Source: an uncultured Acidobacteriia bacterium (GTDB taxonomy: Bacteria; Acidobacteriota; Terriglobia; Bryobacterales; Bryobacteraceae). Taken from it: a stretch of 64,000 bases of DNA. The notes below the pieces were generated by a model. It worked only from the letters and a program-made list of their open reading frames with translations, was not told the DNA's origin and did not search any database. Below, one piece after another: positions 55,087-64,000 of the stretch. The stretch spans positions 1-64,000 of the forward strand of contig CAIYVZ010000024.1 of NCBI GenBank assembly GCA_903929755.1. Reading direction: 5' to 3'. Positions within the stretch are counted from its first letter, which is position 1; each line of letters opens with the position of its first letter. Made by a program: the position numbers and the translations under genes.

Positions 55087-57665
55087 TGTGCGGACTCCTG
55101 GCCGCTTCGCATCTGGAACGGCTTACTGTTTACGATACCGAGAACGAGGCTGGAAAAGCGATAATCATTCGCCGAGAGGTCTTTGACGATTGCCTGCACC
55201 GTGGGTCTGTCGAAACGTTCCACCCCTCTGCCCAGCGCGTAGGTGAGCATTTTTTCGGTGAGATTGTTGACGAAGAGACCGGACTGGGCCTTCAGGGTCT
55301 GCTTGAGTTCCGCCGCGCCGTTGAAGGCCCGGCCATCGGGCAGGACACCGGAGGAATCGATGGGGAATTTGCCGTCATGGGTGCGGAAGGCGCCGGAGGC
55401 GTCATAGTTCTCAAGCCCAAAACCGATTGGGTCCATCATCTTGTGGCAGGAGGCGCAGACCGGATTGGCTCTGTGCTGTTCCATTTTGGCGCGCAGGGAG
55501 GCTGCGGAGCCGATATCGGAATCGGCAAGAGGCGGCACGTTGGGGGGCGGTGGAGGCGGCGGCGTGCCGAGCAGATTTTCCAGAACCCAACGGCCCCGGG
55601 TGACGACCGAGGTGCGGGTTGGATAAGAAGAGACCGACAGGATTGCGCCCTGGGTGAGGATGCCGCTGCGTTGCGGGGTATTCCGGAGATCCACGCGCTG
55701 AAAGTCTTCGCCTTTGATACCGGGGATGCCGTAGTGAGTTGCCAGCGGCCCGTTGAGATACGTGAAAGGCGCGTCAATGAAATCGAGAACGCTGCGGTTC
55801 TCTTTCACGATGGCGGTGACGAACAGATTGGTCTCGCGGTGCATGTAGTCCAGGAGTTCATCATCCACCGTGGGGAAGCGGTCGGGGTCGGGCGGTTTGC
55901 GTTCCAGGTTGCGGACGCCAAGCCATTGGCCGGCGAAATTATCCACAAGCGCAGTGGCTTTCGGGTCTGCCATCATGCGGCGAACCTGAGCTTCCAGCAC
56001 CTGGGGCTGGTGGAGAGTTTGCCCTTTGGCGACACCGAACAGCTCGTCATCGGGCATCGTGCTCCACAGGAAGTAGGAGAGCCGCGAGGCAAGTTCGTAG
56101 TCGTTGACGCGGTGGGCCGGAGAGGGTTTGCCGGGCGTGGGTTTGGGGTCGACTTCCATACGGTAGAGGAAGTTGGGAGACATCAGGACGGCCTGAACCA
56201 CCAGGCGGACGCCTTCTTCCAGGGAATCGCCCTGCCGTTGCGCAAGTGCCACCAGGCCGGAGAGTTGATCGACTTCCTGCGCCGTGGCGGGGCGGCGGAA
56301 AGCGCGCCGGGTGAGGTTTTCCGTAATGCGGCGGGCACACGTTGCGTTGTGTTTGCCAGGCGCGTGGCCGCAGATGAAGATCTTCCCGTAGCTGGCCGGG
56401 GGTGCGGAACTGGGATTGTAGGGGCCGGCGAGTTCCGCGAACTCGATGTACATGCGGCGGCGGCCATCGGGATTGATGTTGCGGCGGGCATCGTCCAGAT
56501 CGGCAAGGTCGGGAAACGACGCGCGGAGGTAGTGTTCGCCGGCTTTCACCGGAACCCGGACGATCACGGCGCCACGATCGTATTTGTAGTTCGTATTGCC
56601 TTCGATAATGTCCTGCGCGATCTCTTTGCCATCGAGCGTGACGACCATACGGAGGGGAGGGTAAGCGAGGCGCGCCACTTCGTCACGGGCCGCCAGTTCG
56701 TCAGGCGTGGGCGCGGGACGAGGGCCACGGCCGCGCCCACTGCGTCCGCCCCCGCGTCCGGCCGCCCCGGGGCTGGCGGGGCCTGCGCCTTCCTGGGCTC
56801 CCGCCGGACCCTTGGTGGCGGCATCGAAAGCTTTCAGGAATTGCTCTTTGGGCGCGTTGTAATCGAGGACGTTGTCACGGTGATTGATCACGCGAACGCG
56901 GAATTCGTACTCCGCGTCAACCGGGAAAACGTAGTGGACGTACATGGAGCCGCGGATGGCATAGGGGAGGATCACGCTGCCGGAGGCGGAGGTGGACGGC
57001 ATGTCCGGGCCCTTCTTCGGCATCAGCAGGGCGAGCATGGTGGGCTTGGGCGGCAGAGGTTCACCAAAGACGGCGAGTGAGGCCAGGCGGCGCGCCGTGG
57101 AGATGTACTTCTCCATCAGCATCGGGGAGAGCGTCAGGACATCGCCGATGTTGTCGAAACCGTAGCCGGAGTCGTCCACGGGGAATTCGTCGGCCGGTTT
57201 CACAGGAACGCCCAGCAGGTCCCGAACCGTGGAGTTGTATTCCACGCGGTTGAGGCGACGGGCGGTAACGCGCCCGGGATCGCCTTCAGGAACGGCGGGA
57301 CCGGTGGATTTACCGGTGAGCGTGTTGATCCAGGTGGCTACTGCGGCGGCTTCGGCCTTGCCGGGCGCGGGGAGGCCGGTGGGCGGCATGGTGCCGGCTT
57401 CGAGACGGGCGAGCACGCGGGTCCAGACCTGGGGCTGGCGGACCGCGTCCACACCATGGCTGAAGGCGGCGAGATTGAGGCCCGCCGTGTTCAGAGTTTC
57501 GTTGTGGCAGGCGAAGCAGTTCTTTGCAAGGACAGGCAGCACGTCCTTTTCATAGGCCTGCGCCGCGGACAGGGCGGGAGACTGTCCGCGACTGAGCTGG
57601 AGGCCGGCCCACGAGCCTGCGAGCACTATGGTTATGGCGGCGTACCGCCGGGTTACAGAAAACAT
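55083..57665 (-). CDS. DUF1592/DUF1588/DUF1585 cytochrome c-like exported protein (second copy)
   Basis: An 860-aa protein with an N-terminal signal anchor. The order is heme c NCFACH (about 50) with a cytochrome-like MPPTGLPAPG, DUF1587 (RRLNRVEYNSTVRDLLGVPVKPADEFPVDDSGYGFDNIGD), an extra beta-rich domain with a Gly/Arg-rich loop (about 290-320), DUF1595/1592 (RAFRRPATAQEVDQL, VLMSPNFLYRMEVDP, ASRLSYFLWSTMPDDELF), DUF1588 (RSGILTQGAILSVSSYPTRTSVVTRGRWVLENLLGTPPPPPP), CASCHKMMDPIGFGLENYD and DUF1585. First gene of a three-gene operon. About 200 residues longer than the copy at 17470-19434, mainly by the extra domain. Confidence 0.93.
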   Translation of the reverse strand: MFSVTRRYAAITIVLAGSWAGLQLSRGQSPALSAAQAYEKDVLPVLAKNCFACHNETLNTAGLNLAAFSHGVDAVRQPQVWTRVLARLEAGTMPPTGLPAPGKAEAAAVATWINTLTGKSTGPAVPEGDPGRVTARRLNRVEYNSTVRDLLGVPVKPADEFPVDDSGYGFDNIGDVLTLSPMLMEKYISTARRLASLAVFGEPLPPKPTMLALLMPKKGPDMPSTSASGSVILPYAIRGSMYVHYVFPVDAEYEFRVRVINHRDNVLDYNAPKEQFLKAFDAATKGPAGAQEGAGPASPGAAGRGGGRSGRGRGPRPAPTPDELAARDEVARLAYPPLRMVVTLDGKEIAQDIIEGNTNYKYDRGAVIVRVPVKAGEHYLRASFPDLADLDDARRNINPDGRRRMYIEFAELAGPYNPSSAPPASYGKIFICGHAPGKHNATCARRITENLTRRAFRRPATAQEVDQLSGLVALAQRQGDSLEEGVRLVVQAVLMSPNFLYRMEVDPKPTPGKPSPAHRVNDYELASRLSYFLWSTMPDDELFGVAKGQTLHQPQVLEAQVRRMMADPKATALVDNFAGQWLGVRNLERKPPDPDRFPTVDDELLDYMHRETNLFVTAIVKENRSVLDFIDAPFTYLNGPLATHYGIPGIKGEDFQRVDLRNTPQRSGILTQGAILSVSSYPTRTSVVTRGRWVLENLLGTPPPPPPPNVPPLADSDIGSAASLRAKMEQHRANPVCASCHKMMDPIGFGLENYDASGAFRTHDGKFPIDSSGVLPDGRAFNGAAELKQTLKAQSGLFVNNLTEKMLTYALGRGVERFDRPTVQAIVKDLSANDYRFSSLVLGIVNSKPFQMRSGQESAQ

Positions 57666-57716
57666 GTTCGTCTAAATCTTATCGCCATGTTGCTTCGTGA
57701 CGCTCTTGCGTCCCTT

Positions 57717-60700
57717 CTAAAACGTAATCCGCATAGAAAGTTGCACCGACCGCGGACGGGGGTTGAGAGCTGTGGCTGTCACCGTGCCGAAGTTCTGCGC
57801 GTTGATATCCCGATTGGGGACATCGAAAGTGGGCGTGTTACTTAGATTGTAGGCCTCGCCCTTGAGCTGAAGTTTGAACTTCTCCATAATGCTGAAATCT
57901 TTGTAGAGGGAGAAGTCGATATTAAAGAGACCATCGCTCATCAGATTGGGGATGGTGCGACCAGCGTTGCCGTAGGTGAAGGCGGCCGGGATAGAGTAGG
58001 CCGCTTTATTGATCCACGCGTCCAGGGTGGGGTTGTCGAGCTTGGCGGAAACCCCATAGACAACGTTCGGCCGCTGCGTGGCGCTTCCGGACTGCAGCGC
58101 GATGGTGGCCCCGCTCTGCATGGACCAAACTCCGTTGAAGTTCCAGCCGGCCAGCGCCTGGCGCTTCCAGCCGGTGGCCGTCCTGAAAAAGGGCTCTTCC
58201 CAGACACCGGTGATGACGACTCGCTGGGGAATGTCATACGTACTCTTGGAACGTTCGTTCGAGAGGTTGTACCAGTTCACGATGCCAGTCTCAGGAGTGC
58301 CGCCCGTGCGAACGGCACCGCCGGAGCCGGTCGCTGAATCTATCATTTTGCTGATCGTGTAGGACGACAGGATCGAGACGCCATTGCCATAGTGTCGTTC
58401 AATCTTGAACGAGACACCGTGATAGATGGAGTCGCCTTTGTAGGACCAACCTCCGGTGAGGCCCGTGTACTGCGGATACGGGAGCAGGGACTGCTGTTTC
58501 GTGATGGTGGCACCGCCCAGCTGGCCGGAGGTGATGATGCCGGCGAAAGGGTTGGGCACCGTGGTGTTCAGCTGGTTGCCCAGCGCGAGGTACTGCGGGT
58601 CGAGCTGATTGATATTGTTGCCCTGCAGGGTTTGGAGATGGACGCCCTTGTTGGCGATATAGGCAGCTTCAAAAAGCCACTTATCCCAGGGCTGGTACTG
58701 GACCGTCATGTTCCATTGCTGCGCGTAGCCCTGATAGACATCGCGGAGCTGCCCCGAAATGCTGGTGCCGATGCCGGTGAGCAGGCCCCCGGCGCTGCCC
58801 GTGGGCAGGACGATACCGGAGGGCCAGGGGTTGTCGATCGTGTTCGCGACGTGGAGACCGTTATCGAGCGAAGTAACCATCGGGGTGGTGGAACCATAGC
58901 CCGTGGAGGCGGGGTTGAGGACGCCCTTTTCGGGGACCCAGAAAATGCCGTAACCTCCGCGCAGCACAATCTTCTGGTGTGCCTGGTAAGCAAAGCCAAC
59001 GCGGGGGGCGAAGTGCCGGTTCGATTCCGCCACAACTCCCCGCGGAACACCGTTGACGCCGGGAAAGACGGTACCGCCCTTGAACTTCACGCCGTTCACT
59101 GTGGTGGACGCCGTTTGGTCAAAATTCGTCATCTGGTTGTAGCGGTCGGTAAAGGCACCCTGCCGTTCCCAGCGAAGACCCAGGTTGAAAGTCAGCTTCC
59201 GGTTGAACTTCCAGTCATCCTGCAGATAGATGGAGTGGTCGAGTTCCTGTTGCTCGTGGACAGGCTGGTAGACGGCGTTGCCGGTAGCCGGAGTTCCCAG
59301 AATGAGAGATGCGGTGCCGTAGCCCGAGGTGGCGCTGGCGGTGGTGGGGTTTGGACCCTGGGTAAAAGCGCGGGTAAAGGAAAAATTGAGGGGCGAACGG
59401 TCAAAGGGAAAGCCGCGATAAAGCGTGTACTGGTAGCCGAGCTTCACGGTGTGGGCGGACCAGACCTTGGTGAGTGAAATACCGTTGCCCCAGGTGTAGG
59501 CCGCACGGTTCTGGATGGCGGAACCATAGGCGCTCAGATCCGTGATGGTGAGGCCGGGGAACTGAGCGGTACCCGTCTGCATCTGGTCAACCAGGGCCTT
59601 CGGGAAACCAAGTTCAGTGAGGGGATAGCCGGTTTTGGCGTACTTGCCGTCGTAGCTGTAGGGCGTTGCCTGATCGTAGTCGCGATTAAAGCCGGAACGG
59701 CCATCCAGAATCATGGTGGGGCTTAGCGTGTTCGTGTAGGAGAACGAGGCGCTGTGGCGCGGGACGTAGATGGTCTTCTTGTCGTTCTCCAACACGTTCT
59801 GGAAGTACGCCCCATTGGGTACCGTCTCATTGAGGACGTCGCGGGTATACCGGATGGCAACGCGCTGATCGGCGTTGATGCTGTGATCGATTTTGACGCC
59901 GCCGGTTTGGCGGTCGGTGGGGACAGGGCCGGACTGGAAGAGATTATTCGCGCCGGTGACGGGAGCGCCCGGCAGGTTGGGAAGCGGATGCAGCGCGAAG
60001 AAAGCTTTGGCAAACTGACTCTCGCGGGAACTCGGAATCACGTTGCCGGGGAAGGCTGTTCGCACAAACGCACCGGCGCTGGCAGGGTTGGGCACGGTGG
60101 TGTAGGGATCATAAATGGTGATCACCTGGCCGTTGGCGGCAAAGGTTTTCGAGAAGTCACCGGCGCGCTGCAGGGCCGTGGGAGCGTTGATGATTCGGGC
60201 ACTGGAGAGGTGCTGGATCAGGCCCTCAAAGTTGCCGAAGAAAAAGGTGCGGTCTTTCTTGATGCGGCCTCCAAGAGAGCCACCAAACTGGTTCTGGTGT
60301 ACCGGCGGAAGCGGCGTGCCGGACGCGTTGCTGAAGAAGTCGTTGGCGTTGAAGGCTGTGTTCTGCAGATATTCAAACGCGCTGCCGTGGAAAGCATTGG
60401 AGCCGGATTTGCTCACCACGCTGATCACTCCCCCCGTCGTCCTCCCGTATTCGGCGGAAGCGGAGTTGGTGATCACCTTGAACTCCTGCGTGGAGTCGGT
60501 CGTGAGGAAGGTACTGGGGCCGGCGGCGTCGCCCATCTTGTCATTGGCCACGCCGTCCATCAGAAAGGCGCTGGTCATCGGTTGCGCCCCACCGATATTT
60601 ACGGCGCCCACCCGCCAGGAGGTCAGAACCTGACCACCGAAATAGCCGACGCCTTTCACTGTGGGGATGAGATTGGCCAGACCCATGGGATTGCGCGAGT

Positions 60701-61154
60701 TCAGGGGAAGATCGACCATCTTCTGGCTGTCGATGGTGGTGCCGACTTCGGAGCTGTTCGGATCCAGCAATGGAGTGCTGGCGACAACTTCAACCGTTTC
60801 TGAGGCCTGGCCGACGGCCAGATTGATGGGGATGGCAATCGAACGGTCTGCCGCCACCACGATGCCATCGCGCTTGAAAGCTTTGAAGCCGGGGTGAGCT
60901 GCCTCCACCAGGTAGGACCCAGGCGGCAGAAGCAGGAACTGGAAGTTCGCTGACGCATCGGAGGCCGCGGTGGCCACAGTTCCTGTACCGGTATTCGTCA
61001 GGCGGACCGCAACGCCTGGGATACCCGCCCCGGAAGCGTCCAGGACCGAGCCCGTCACGGAGCCCGTGATCTGCTGGGCTCTCGCGGGCGGAATGCAGGC
61101 AAGCGCGAACATCGCTGCTAACACGATAACGTTCTGACGTGGAACCCGGAACAT
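57717..61154 (-). CDS. TonB-dependent receptor with N-terminal carboxypeptidase-regulatory-like domain (Oar type)
   Basis: ATG at 61154, behind GAGGG, gives 1145 aa with a signal peptide ending PPARAQ; the open frame begins further out at 61262 but that part is not leader-like. Residues 30-110 are a CarboxypepD_reg fold (ITGSVTGSVLDASGAGIPGVAVRLTNTGTGTVATAASD ... YLVEAAHPGFKAFKRDGI). A plug domain follows (LDPNSSEVGTTIDSQKMVDLPLNSRNPMGL ... SAEYGRTTGGVISVVSKSGSNAFHGSAFEYLQ), then a long 22-strand barrel ending with aromatic SVQLSMRITF. Such receptors are highly expanded in Solibacter-like bacteria and import or bind oligosaccharides. The ligand is unknown. Confidence 0.94.
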   Translation of the reverse strand: MFRVPRQNVIVLAAMFALACIPPARAQQITGSVTGSVLDASGAGIPGVAVRLTNTGTGTVATAASDASANFQFLLLPPGSYLVEAAHPGFKAFKRDGIVVAADRSIAIPINLAVGQASETVEVVASTPLLDPNSSEVGTTIDSQKMVDLPLNSRNPMGLANLIPTVKGVGYFGGQVLTSWRVGAVNIGGAQPMTSAFLMDGVANDKMGDAAGPSTFLTTDSTQEFKVITNSASAEYGRTTGGVISVVSKSGSNAFHGSAFEYLQNTAFNANDFFSNASGTPLPPVHQNQFGGSLGGRIKKDRTFFFGNFEGLIQHLSSARIINAPTALQRAGDFSKTFAANGQVITIYDPYTTVPNPASAGAFVRTAFPGNVIPSSRESQFAKAFFALHPLPNLPGAPVTGANNLFQSGPVPTDRQTGGVKIDHSINADQRVAIRYTRDVLNETVPNGAYFQNVLENDKKTIYVPRHSASFSYTNTLSPTMILDGRSGFNRDYDQATPYSYDGKYAKTGYPLTELGFPKALVDQMQTGTAQFPGLTITDLSAYGSAIQNRAAYTWGNGISLTKVWSAHTVKLGYQYTLYRGFPFDRSPLNFSFTRAFTQGPNPTTASATSGYGTASLILGTPATGNAVYQPVHEQQELDHSIYLQDDWKFNRKLTFNLGLRWERQGAFTDRYNQMTNFDQTASTTVNGVKFKGGTVFPGVNGVPRGVVAESNRHFAPRVGFAYQAHQKIVLRGGYGIFWVPEKGVLNPASTGYGSTTPMVTSLDNGLHVANTIDNPWPSGIVLPTGSAGGLLTGIGTSISGQLRDVYQGYAQQWNMTVQYQPWDKWLFEAAYIANKGVHLQTLQGNNINQLDPQYLALGNQLNTTVPNPFAGIITSGQLGGATITKQQSLLPYPQYTGLTGGWSYKGDSIYHGVSFKIERHYGNGVSILSSYTISKMIDSATGSGGAVRTGGTPETGIVNWYNLSNERSKSTYDIPQRVVITGVWEEPFFRTATGWKRQALAGWNFNGVWSMQSGATIALQSGSATQRPNVVYGVSAKLDNPTLDAWINKAAYSIPAAFTYGNAGRTIPNLMSDGLFNIDFSLYKDFSIMEKFKLQLKGEAYNLSNTPTFDVPNRDINAQNFGTVTATALNPRPRSVQLSMRITF

Positions 61155-61327
61155 GGACAGGACCCTCTTTTGTGGAATCGGCCGCATCGGTGTACAACGC
61201 GGCAGTGTGCGTTGAACGATATGCTGTTGCGCTGCCGGTGTCAAGGGGGGGCAGGCCAGCAAAGGGGGCCTGCTTTATCTCACGAAAGCGCTGGCCAAAC
61301 AAGATGCACCGCGCGTTCGCGTCAACG

Positions 61328-62269
61328 CTATTTTGCCGGGTCCCGTGTGGCCACGTCTGCCACGCCCAACAGCCGCTTCAACCCAACCCATTGCTGCGCG
61401 AAATACCCCTCCGGGTAATCGTCGCTCGCAGTCACCCCCGTAGCCACCGCCGCATGTGCAAAATCGGCCGTGCCGAATACCATATCCCAAATCGGGAACA
61501 GCGTCGCGAAGTTACACCCCCGCTGCCCCGCCGCAATCGAATGGTGCATCCGGTGGAACTTCGGACTCACCAGAATCCGCTCCCCTGCGGCCCCAAAGCC
61601 GAACCGCACATTGGCATGCGACAGACTTTCCACCGCCCGGCTCGCCGCCACCAGCCAGATGAACTGCGCCGGCGGAATCCCGATCATCGCAGTCACCAGC
61701 GCGAACCAAACCCACGTAATCGCGTCGTCCAATACATGGTTCCGGTCATCCGACCAGAAGCTCAGCATCTTCTGGCTGTGGTGCAAGCTATGCAGCTTCC
61801 ACCAGATTCCAAAACGGTGCTGCAGCCGGTGCCGCCAGTAGTTGAAGAAGTCAATCGCCACCAGATACAGAAAGAAGCTCGGTAGCGGATTTGCCAGCAG
61901 CCACGGAGAAAGATGTTCCAGTTCACGGGGAAGGAGATTATGCAATCGCAGCCACTCATCCATGCCACGCGTAACCGGCAGCAATACGAAAAACAGCATC
62001 AGTGGGACTATGCCCAGCCGCGTCAGCAGCGTGTAAACGATATCCACGCGCGTCCCTTTGCGCGACTTCCATTCCTCCGCCGGAAGCATCGCCTCCAGAG
62101 GCCGAACCAGCATATAAACCAGCAGAATCTGCGCCACGCCATACAGGAAAAACGTGACCCCGTCGAACGCCAGTTCATCCAGGCCAATCAGCCCCAGCTT
62201 ATAAAGCGCAGGCTGCGCCACATGCTCATAAATCCAACCCGCCAGCAGATCAAACTGGTCATCGCCCAT
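61328..62269 (-). CDS. Sterol desaturase/fatty acid hydroxylase-family membrane protein
   Basis: ATG at 62269 (GTG 62278 is possible) gives 313 aa. Several hydrophobic helices surround three histidine boxes: HRLQH, LHSLHHS and HRMHHS, the di-iron ligands of the family. It would hydroxylate or desaturate a lipid with O2. It overlaps the upstream deacetylase gene by about 11 bp. The lipid substrate is unknown. Confidence 0.9.
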   Translation of the reverse strand: MGDDQFDLLAGWIYEHVAQPALYKLGLIGLDELAFDGVTFFLYGVAQILLVYMLVRPLEAMLPAEEWKSRKGTRVDIVYTLLTRLGIVPLMLFFVLLPVTRGMDEWLRLHNLLPRELEHLSPWLLANPLPSFFLYLVAIDFFNYWRHRLQHRFGIWWKLHSLHHSQKMLSFWSDDRNHVLDDAITWVWFALVTAMIGIPPAQFIWLVAASRAVESLSHANVRFGFGAAGERILVSPKFHRMHHSIAAGQRGCNFATLFPIWDMVFGTADFAHAAVATGVTASDDYPEGYFAQQWVGLKRLLGVADVATRDPAK

Positions 62270-62990
62270 ACTTCGCACCTATGCCCGCGAAACAGAATCC
62301 CTTCGCTTCCAGGCCCGTCAACAAAGGCTCCAGTTCCGGGGCCCACGGGTCTTTCCGCGACCAAATTCCCAGGTGCATCATCATGATGTCCCCGGCCTTC
62401 AGGTTCGCCAGCGCCCGCTTCAGCAGCACGGCATTCGGATACTTCTGTGACGACAACTCATCGCCCAGAAATCCTGCCGGAGCCCAGTCCACGTGCTTAT
62501 ATCCGCAGCTCGCCGCATACTCGATCGCCTTTGGCGTTGTATGCCCGCCCGGTGCGCGCCAGAAGCCATCCAGCTTGCGCCCTGTCAACTCCGCAAAACG
62601 CGTATCCGACCGCCGCAGTTCCTCGCAGAACGTGGCCTTCGTCAGTAACTCCGTCTTTCCGTTTACCAGGTACTTGATGTGCCCGTCCGGAGTATCGCCC
62701 GTCAGCTTTCCATGCCGAAACGTATGGCTGCCAAACGAATGGCCATCCGCCACCAGCCCCTTCCAGTACGGAGCCCACGCCGCATCCAGCGTCTTGTCTT
62801 CATTGACCGTCCGCTCCTGCGCCACAAAGAACGTCGCCTTCACGTTGTGCTTCTTCAATATCGAGCGGATGCGCTCCGCCTGCGACATGGAACCGGTGTC
62901 AATCGTCAGGTATAAAGTGCCCGTACACTTCTTCGTCTCCGCACCAATCAGTGCCGAGCAAAGAAGCGCCAGGCTAAGTGCGCGCCGCAT
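62259..62990 (-). CDS. Exported polysaccharide deacetylase-like protein
   Basis: ATG at 62990 gives 243 aa with a signal peptide (RRALSLALLCSALIGA). The NodB fold is visible: LYLTIDTGSMSQAERIRSILKKHNVKATFFVAQE, GHSFGSHTFRHG, FWRAPGGHTTPKAIEYAASCGYKHVDW and GDIMMMHLG. The first motif reads TIDTGS in place of TFDDGP, so the catalytic Asp of the usual Asp-Asp pair is changed and activity is uncertain. The metal-site His pair (SFGSHTFRH) is kept. Confidence 0.85.
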   Translation of the reverse strand: MRRALSLALLCSALIGAETKKCTGTLYLTIDTGSMSQAERIRSILKKHNVKATFFVAQERTVNEDKTLDAAWAPYWKGLVADGHSFGSHTFRHGKLTGDTPDGHIKYLVNGKTELLTKATFCEELRRSDTRFAELTGRKLDGFWRAPGGHTTPKAIEYAASCGYKHVDWAPAGFLGDELSSQKYPNAVLLKRALANLKAGDIMMMHLGIWSRKDPWAPELEPLLTGLEAKGFCFAGIGAKYGR

Positions 62991-64000
62991 GGCCAAAGAA
63001 ATAAACCCCGTGTGGAGACCTTCCAACCGGAATAATCTTCTTCATCTTGCCGGTGGCAATATCCACCACATGAACCTTCTTCACCCAGCGCGACGTGACC
63101 CAAAGTTCGGTCCCGTCCCGGCTCACTTCCATGCAATCCGGACCGCCCGGGACATCGAAGCAGCGAATGTTCGTCAGGCTGTTCTCATCCACTTCGCAAA
63201 CCTTGCCCGCCACGCGATTCGACACGAATACATGCTGTCCGTCGCCCCTGGGCAGGAAGTTGTGCGCGCCTTCCGCCGTCACAATCTTCTTCACGGTCTT
63301 CTTCGCCCGCCAGTCCACAACCTCCACGTAGTTGCTGCCCATCACGCCCACCAGCAGATGCTTATCGTCGGGGGTCATGCGGATACCGGCCGGAGTCTTA
63401 CCCACTGGCAGCTTCCAGAGCAGCGTCTGATCGGAAAGCCGAATCGCCGCAATCTCGTTCGAATCCTGCAGCGTCACAAACACGTTCGCACTTGCCGCAT
63501 CGAATATCAGATGGCTCGGAGCCTTCTTCACCACCAAACGCTTCACCAGCGAGAAGTCGTCGGCTTTATAAATATCCACCCGGTCCAGCCGCAGCGATAC
63601 CGTCACAAACCACTTCTTGTCGGGGCTAAATCCAATCTGGTACGGATCGCTGATATTCGGAATCCGGCGCTGAATCGCACCCGTGTGCGGATCCAGAAAA
63701 ACCAGGTTATTGCTAACGGCATTGGCGACGATCAAAAAACGATCGTCCGGAGTCGCCATCAGATGGTGCGGTTCCTTACCAATGTGGAACTTTGAAATTT
63801 CCTTGTACTCGTGCAGATCCACCAGGCTGACCGCATCCTCACCCGAATCCAGCACAATCGCGACATCCTGATCGCTCGGAACCGGTAAGGGCGCAGGTGT
63901 TGCCGCTGAAGCAGGAATGATCTCCGCCTTAGCCTCGGGACGTTTCTCCCGCGCCTCCTGAGCCGAACAACTCACCAACACCCCGCAAACCGCGAGGGCA
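62974..64000 (-). CDS. Beta-propeller (YVTN/YncE-like) lipoprotein, 5' end outside the window
   Basis: At least 342 aa; the open frame runs past 64000. The visible start ALAVCGVLVSCSAQ is a lipobox, so it is a membrane-anchored lipoprotein. The body is a seven-bladed YVTN-type propeller with repeating blades (VAIVLDSGEDAVSLVDLHEYKE, RFLIVANAVSNNLVFLDPHTG, ELWVTSRWVKKVHVVDIATGKMKKI). Such propellers bind partners or redox metals, and no catalytic role is evident. First of three overlapping minus-strand genes with the deacetylase and the sterol desaturase-like protein. Confidence 0.88.
   Translation of the reverse strand, partial: ALAVCGVLVSCSAQEAREKRPEAKAEIIPASAATPAPLPVPSDQDVAIVLDSGEDAVSLVDLHEYKEISKFHIGKEPHHLMATPDDRFLIVANAVSNNLVFLDPHTGAIQRRIPNISDPYQIGFSPDKKWFVTVSLRLDRVDIYKADDFSLVKRLVVKKAPSHLIFDAASANVFVTLQDSNEIAAIRLSDQTLLWKLPVGKTPAGIRMTPDDKHLLVGVMGSNYVEVVDWRAKKTVKKIVTAEGAHNFLPRGDGQHVFVSNRVAGKVCEVDENSLTNIRCFDVPGGPDCMEVSRDGTELWVTSRWVKKVHVVDIATGKMKKIIPVGRSPHGVYFFGHAART

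Noticed and set aside
59020-59050. Possible tRNA T-arm (GGTTCGATTCC)
   Set aside because: It lies inside the TonB-receptor coding frame. No acceptor stem, D-arm or anticodon arm can be paired around it.

Overview
The window looks like a chromosomal segment of an acidobacterium, most likely of the Bryobacterales/Solibacter type. The reasons are high G+C with strongly GC-rich third codon positions, a CarboxypepD_reg/TonB receptor of the Oar kind, two copies of the DUF1592/DUF1552 'planctomycete cytochrome' gene pair, a PEP-CTERM tail, many small secreted proteins and many toxin-antitoxin modules. This is inference from gene content; there is no rRNA or other marker gene in the window.

Layout. 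1-135 is a 27-bp tandem repeat. 322-4366 (minus) is a secreted SGNH hydrolase / alpha-beta esterase / SGNH hydrolase cluster, divergent from a GntR-LacI hybrid regulator (4622-5731). 5728-13116 holds a PEP-CTERM remnant, a secreted alpha/beta hydrolase, ssb, a metallo-beta-lactamase-fold hydrolase, a small membrane protein, ygfZ, a heme c/helix-hairpin-helix fusion, a LacI regulator and a small secreted protein. 13142-13698 is a RelE/ParE-type toxin-antitoxin pair, followed by a PEBP protein and two secreted leucine-rich-repeat proteins. 17470-20779 is the first DUF1592/DUF1552 pair. 20938-24226 holds an XRE/nucleotidyltransferase pair, a small basic protein, a decayed glycoside hydrolase and VapBC. 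24279-29206 is a TetR-TolC-EmrA-EmrB efflux operon with a clear palindromic operator. 29821-32920 holds an ECF-type sigma factor facing a Ser/Thr kinase-TPR protein; behind the kinase lie a 36-codon acidic reading frame and a strong hairpin terminator.

The centrepiece is 33365-46518, an apparent single operon. It encodes an Rrf2 regulator with three cysteines, an FAD/NAD(P)/Fe-S oxidoreductase of the GltD type, a Rieske protein, a fused cytochrome b, a heptaheme cytochrome c, a NarG-like (type II DMSO reductase family) molybdoenzyme alpha subunit, a NarH-like beta subunit, a heme-b gamma-subunit lipoprotein, a TorD-like chaperone, a 51-aa unknown protein and a MobB-like P-loop protein. Together these look like a respiratory chain linking NAD(P)H and quinol through a Rieske/b complex and c-hemes to a molybdenum enzyme. 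The substrate cannot be read from the sequence.

46519-52620 is an accessory region: an AbiE-type module with a third gene and an upstream palindrome, a PIN-domain two-gene module in which each gene carries a homopolymer frameshift, HigBA with a perfect operator palindrome, a 147-bp direct repeat that copies the 5' end of the third AbiE gene, and two genes truncated head to head. 52688-57665 is the second DUF1552/DUF1592 pair, with a heptaheme cytochrome c. 57717-64000 (minus) holds a large TonB-dependent receptor, a sterol-desaturase-family protein, a polysaccharide deacetylase-like protein and a beta-propeller lipoprotein that runs off the right end.
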